Shown here: positions 7,861 through 8,971 of the stretch, in pieces
Layout: each line of letters opens with the position of its first letter
Position numbering within the stretch: position 1 is the first letter of the stretch
NCBI GenBank assembly: GCA_024278435.1
Contig: JAJRTD010000077.1
Location: 1 to 8,971, forward strand
Direction of reading: 5' to 3'
Origin: Gammaproteobacteria bacterium
GTDB taxonomy: Bacteria; Pseudomonadota; Gammaproteobacteria; SZUA-229
Length of the DNA stretch: 8,971 nt
Made by a program: the position numbers and the translations under genes
Notes under the pieces: generated by a model
The model's input: the letters and a program-made list of their open reading frames with translations, nothing else
Databases searched by the model: none
Told to the model about the DNA's origin: nothing

Positions 7861-8971
7861 TCAGGACTCCTTCTCCTGTTCCAGTTCAATGTTGATACCT
7901 AAAGCACGAATCTCTTTAAGCAGTACATTGAAGGACTCCGGCATACCCGGCTCCATATGATGATTACCATCAACTATATTCTTGTACATCTTGTTACGAC
8001 CGGCCACGTCATCGGACTTGACGGTTAACATTTCCTGCAGGGTGTAGGCGGCACCGTATGCCTCCAGCGCCCATACCTCCATCTCACCGAAGCGCTGGCC
8101 ACCGAACTGGGCCTTGCCACCTAGCGGCTGCTGCGTTACCAGACTGTATGGACCGGTAGAACGGGCATGCATCTTGTCATCAATCAGGTGATTCAGTTTC
8201 AGCATGTATTTGTAACCGATGGTAACCGGGTTATTGAACGCTTCACCGGTACGACCGTCATATAACGTGGTCTGACCACTGACCGGCAAGCCAGCCAGTT
8301 CCAGCATACGGTGAATTTCCTCTTCCTCGGCGCCGTCAAATACCGGTGTTGCCATTGGCACACCCTTGCGCAGATTGTTCGCCAGGTCCAGCAGTTCTTC
8401 ATCGCTGAACGATTTCAGGTCCACCTTGTTTTCCTTGTGGTTGTAGATCTCATTAAGGAACTTGCGAATCGATGCCACCGAAGCTTTTTCATCCAGCATC
8501 TTGCTGATTACATCACCCAGGCCTTTTGCCGCCAGACCCAGATGGGTCTCCAGAATCTGACCGACGTTCATGCGTGAAGGCACGCCCAGCGGGTTGAGAA
8601 TAATATCAACCGGGGTACCGTCTGCGGTATGCGGCATATCCTCAACCGGAACGATGGTAGAAACCACACCCTTGTTACCATGACGGCCGGCCATCTTGTC
8701 ACCCGGCTGCATACGGCGTTTCACGGCCAGATAGACTTTAACCATCTTCAGCACGCCCGGTGCCAGGTCATCACCGGCGGTGAGTTTTTCTTTCTTCTCG
8801 GCGAAGTAGGCATCCAGCAACTGACGCTGTTCTTTATGCTGCCTGGCCAGGGCTTCAATACGGGCATTTTCAGTTTCGTTTTTCAGACGAATCTGCAACC
8901 AGTCTGTCTTATCCAGGCCTTTCAGATAGGAAGCGGTAATTTTATCGCCTGATTTCAGGCCACCAGGGCCA
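7861..8971 (-). CDS. rpoB: DNA-directed RNA polymerase subunit beta, C-terminal part (5' end outside window)
   Basis: The beta subunit forms the other pincer of RNA polymerase and carries the rifampicin site, which is not in this fragment. The frame is open to the window edge, giving 369 C-terminal residues of a protein of about 1340; the true start lies beyond 8971. Upstream of the TTG at 8898 the frame continues [16 protein letters not shown], so that TTG is an ordinary Leu codon. Landmarks: [20 protein letters not shown] and [12 protein letters not shown] (about residues 66–101 of the visible part), which line the active-site region; [60 protein letters not shown]; and the end [19 protein letters not shown]. 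The C-terminus contacts beta' at the clamp base. The stop is TGA. The 66-nt gap to rpoC holds only the rpoC Shine-Dalgarno and an AT-rich stretch. Confidence 0.99.
   Translation of the reverse strand, partial: GPGGLKSGDKITASYLKGLDKTDWLQIRLKNETENARIEALARQHKEQRQLLDAYFAEKKEKLTAGDDLAPGVLKMVKVYLAVKRRMQPGDKMAGRHGNKGVVSTIVPVEDMPHTADGTPVDIILNPLGVPSRMNVGQILETHLGLAAKGLGDVISKMLDEKASVASIRKFLNEIYNHKENKVDLKSFSDEELLDLANNLRKGVPMATPVFDGAEEEEIHRMLELAGLPVSGQTTLYDGRTGEAFNNPVTIGYKYMLKLNHLIDDKMHARSTGPYSLVTQQPLGGKAQFGGQRFGEMEVWALEAYGAAYTLQEMLTVKSDDVAGRNKMYKNIVDGNHHMEPGMPESFNVLLKEIRALGINIELEQEKES

Noticed and set aside
8896..8898. TTG as a possible start of a separate 345-codon gene.
   Set aside because: The same frame continues upstream with recognisable beta-subunit sequence to the window edge, so the TTG is an internal Leu codon of rpoB.
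1..8971. A hidden accessory or defence system, mobile element or CRISPR array.
   Set aside because: The window is densely filled by housekeeping genes in canonical order; the largest gap is 260 bp and holds promoter and hairpin structures only.

Overview
The window is a piece of bacterial chromosome carrying the rpoBC – str operon junction. All genes lie on the minus strand, so transcription runs from high to low coordinates: rpoB (3' end only), rpoC, a 260-bp regulatory gap, rpsL, rpsG, fusA and the first 47 codons of tuf. Gene order, protein lengths and the large insertion in the beta' trigger loop (SI3 type) point to a gammaproteobacterium. The sequence alone does not support a genus. I see no mobile element, CRISPR array, tRNA/rRNA gene or accessory gene, and I do not see an undescribed multi-gene system.

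Layout: 8971–7861 is the C-terminal 369 residues of RNA polymerase beta. After a 66-nt spacer comes rpoC (7794–3526, 1422 aa). The gap 3525–3266 contains, in transcription order, a terminator-like double hairpin with U-runs, a perfect 13-bp inverted repeat, a near-consensus sigma70 promoter (TTGACA, 17 bp, TAGAAT) and a leader of about 105 nt. The leader holds two more terminator-like hairpins ahead of the rpsL Shine-Dalgarno. Then follow rpsL (S12, 124 aa), a 56-nt spacer with a small GC-rich hairpin, rpsG (S7, 156 aa), a 25-nt spacer, fusA (EF-G, 699 aa), a 96-nt spacer, and tuf with a GTG start and a good Shine-Dalgarno.

The genes form two linked expression units of the central machinery: the two large RNA polymerase subunits, and the ribosomal proteins S12 and S7 with the elongation factors EF-G and EF-Tu. 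The two observations most worth checking are an alanine in place of the usual P-loop threonine of EF-G (residue 24), and the rpsL leader, whose hairpins are placed where they could attenuate str operon transcription.
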